Positions 6,430-6,914 of a stretch of DNA of 6,914 nt are shown here, in pieces. Under the pieces are notes generated by a model that saw only the letters and a list, made by a program, of their open reading frames with translations, searched no databases and was not told the DNA's origin. The stretch spans positions 1-6,914 of the forward strand of contig CAJMPJ010000082.1 in assembly GCA_905215155.1 (NCBI GenBank). The letters run 5' to 3'. The position numbers and the translations under genes were made by a program. Source of the stretch: an uncultured bacterium. Its GTDB lineage: Bacteria; Bacillota; Clostridia; Lachnospirales; Lachnospiraceae. How positions within the stretch are numbered: position 1 is the first letter of the stretch; the number at the start of each line of letters is the position of its first letter.

Positions 6430-6914
6430 AACACCCCTCCTTATACTCATGCACCTCCCAGGCTTTTTTAAGAAGAGCAAGTCCTTTAATAATCTCCTCC
6501 TCGGTCAGGCTGGCGTACCCCAGAACAACGGTAGGCGGATAGGTATTATGCTCCTCGTGGATAAAGTATCCTGACATTCCATAAACTTTTACACCAGCTT
6601 CTGCCGCTTTTTTTATTAACTCCTTCTCGGACCGGTTCTCTTTGTCGGTAAGCAGAAGGTGAAGTCCTGCATATTCTCCCCGGATCAAAAACTGGGATTC
6701 AAAGGGCTTGAGTCCAGCGATAAGTACCTCATGTTTCGCCTTATAGACGGCCCTCATCCGGTTCAAATGCCGCTCGTAGTGGCCTTGTGCCATAAACTGG
6801 TAAAGAATGTTCTGATCAATACGGGAAACGGTGGAAGCGTAGAAATTCACCCGGTCCCGATATACGGAAAGCAGGGATTTGGGCAGCACCATATAACTGA
6901 TACGAATGGCGGGG
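6422..6914 (-). CDS. MocR/PdxR-type regulator with aminotransferase domain, C-terminal part
   Basis: This is the final 163 residues of a protein that runs off the right edge; the frame is open to 6914. It belongs to the MocR subgroup of GntR regulators, which join an N-terminal winged helix to a fold-type I, PLP-binding aminotransferase-like domain. Some members (PdxR) control vitamin B6 synthesis and others amino-acid genes. The visible part starts at PAIRISYMVLP, which in this family follows the PLP-binding lysine by a few residues, so that lysine lies just outside the window. RHLNRMRAVYKAKHE, GEYAGLHLLL and the ending TVVLGYASLTEEEI are typical. It ends in CCE, and its stop overlaps the start of the MORN gene. 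Its target cannot be told from here; the DNA-binding domain is not in the window. Confidence 0.88.
   Translation of the reverse strand, partial: PAIRISYMVLPKSLLSVYRDRVNFYASTVSRIDQNILYQFMAQGHYERHLNRMRAVYKAKHEVLIAGLKPFESQFLIRGEYAGLHLLLTDKENRSEKELIKKAAEAGVKVYGMSGYFIHEEHNTYPPTVVLGYASLTEEEIIKGLALLKKAWEVHEYKEGCCE
6434..6442 (-). promoter_or_regulatory. Ribosome binding site of the MORN gene
   Basis: AAGGAGGGG on the minus strand inside the last codons of the MocR gene, 4 nt before the GTG at 6429. It is the strongest such site near this gene and decides the GTG start over the upstream ATGs. Confidence 0.75.

Noticed and set aside
1..6914. CRISPR array, tRNA, rRNA, insertion sequence or attachment site
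   Set aside because: I saw no regularly spaced repeats, no tRNA-like cloverleaf with a T-loop motif, no transposase and no terminal inverted repeats.

Overview
The window looks like part of a low-to-mid G+C Clostridia chromosome, most likely a gut-type Lachnospiraceae/Clostridium-like bacterium. This is inferred from strong AAGGAGG-type ribosome binding sites, GTG starts at three genes, an AT-rich intergenic stretch and the protein families present. The species cannot be fixed from the sequence alone. All supported genes lie on the minus strand, so transcription runs from high to low coordinates.

Layout in the direction of transcription: (1) 6914-6422, the C-terminal end of a MocR/PdxR-type regulator that continues off the right edge. 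(2) 6429-5584, a membrane-anchored protein with three MORN-like motifs; it overlaps the MocR stop by 8 nt and starts at GTG. (3) 5561-4569, an AraC-family regulator with an N-terminal cupin-like sensor, 22 bp after the MORN gene. (4) 4568-4352, an AT-rich spacer with no clear gene but a possible decayed short frame. (5) 4351-4109, an 80-residue coiled-coil protein of unknown function, followed by a strong hairpin terminator (4086-4045). (6) 3995-108, the four-gene L-rhamnose operon rhaB-rhaM-rhaA-rhaD with gaps of 17, 24 and 13 bp, closed by a second hairpin terminator (102-57). (7) 56-1, a non-coding tail in which I see no supportable gene.

Together RhaM (mutarotase), RhaA (isomerase), RhaB (kinase) and RhaD (aldolase) convert L-rhamnose to dihydroxyacetone phosphate and L-lactaldehyde. 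The AraC protein upstream is the obvious candidate activator, although nothing in the sequence proves it. No rhamnose transporter, rhamnosidase or lactaldehyde-processing enzyme is present here.

The enzymes are a well-known pathway. The less ordinary parts are the MocR/MORN overlapping pair, the small coiled-coil gene wedged between regulator and operon, and a perfect 17-bp inverted repeat that is both a terminator and located where an AraC-type activator of rhaB might bind. I found no convincing evidence of a wholly new system.
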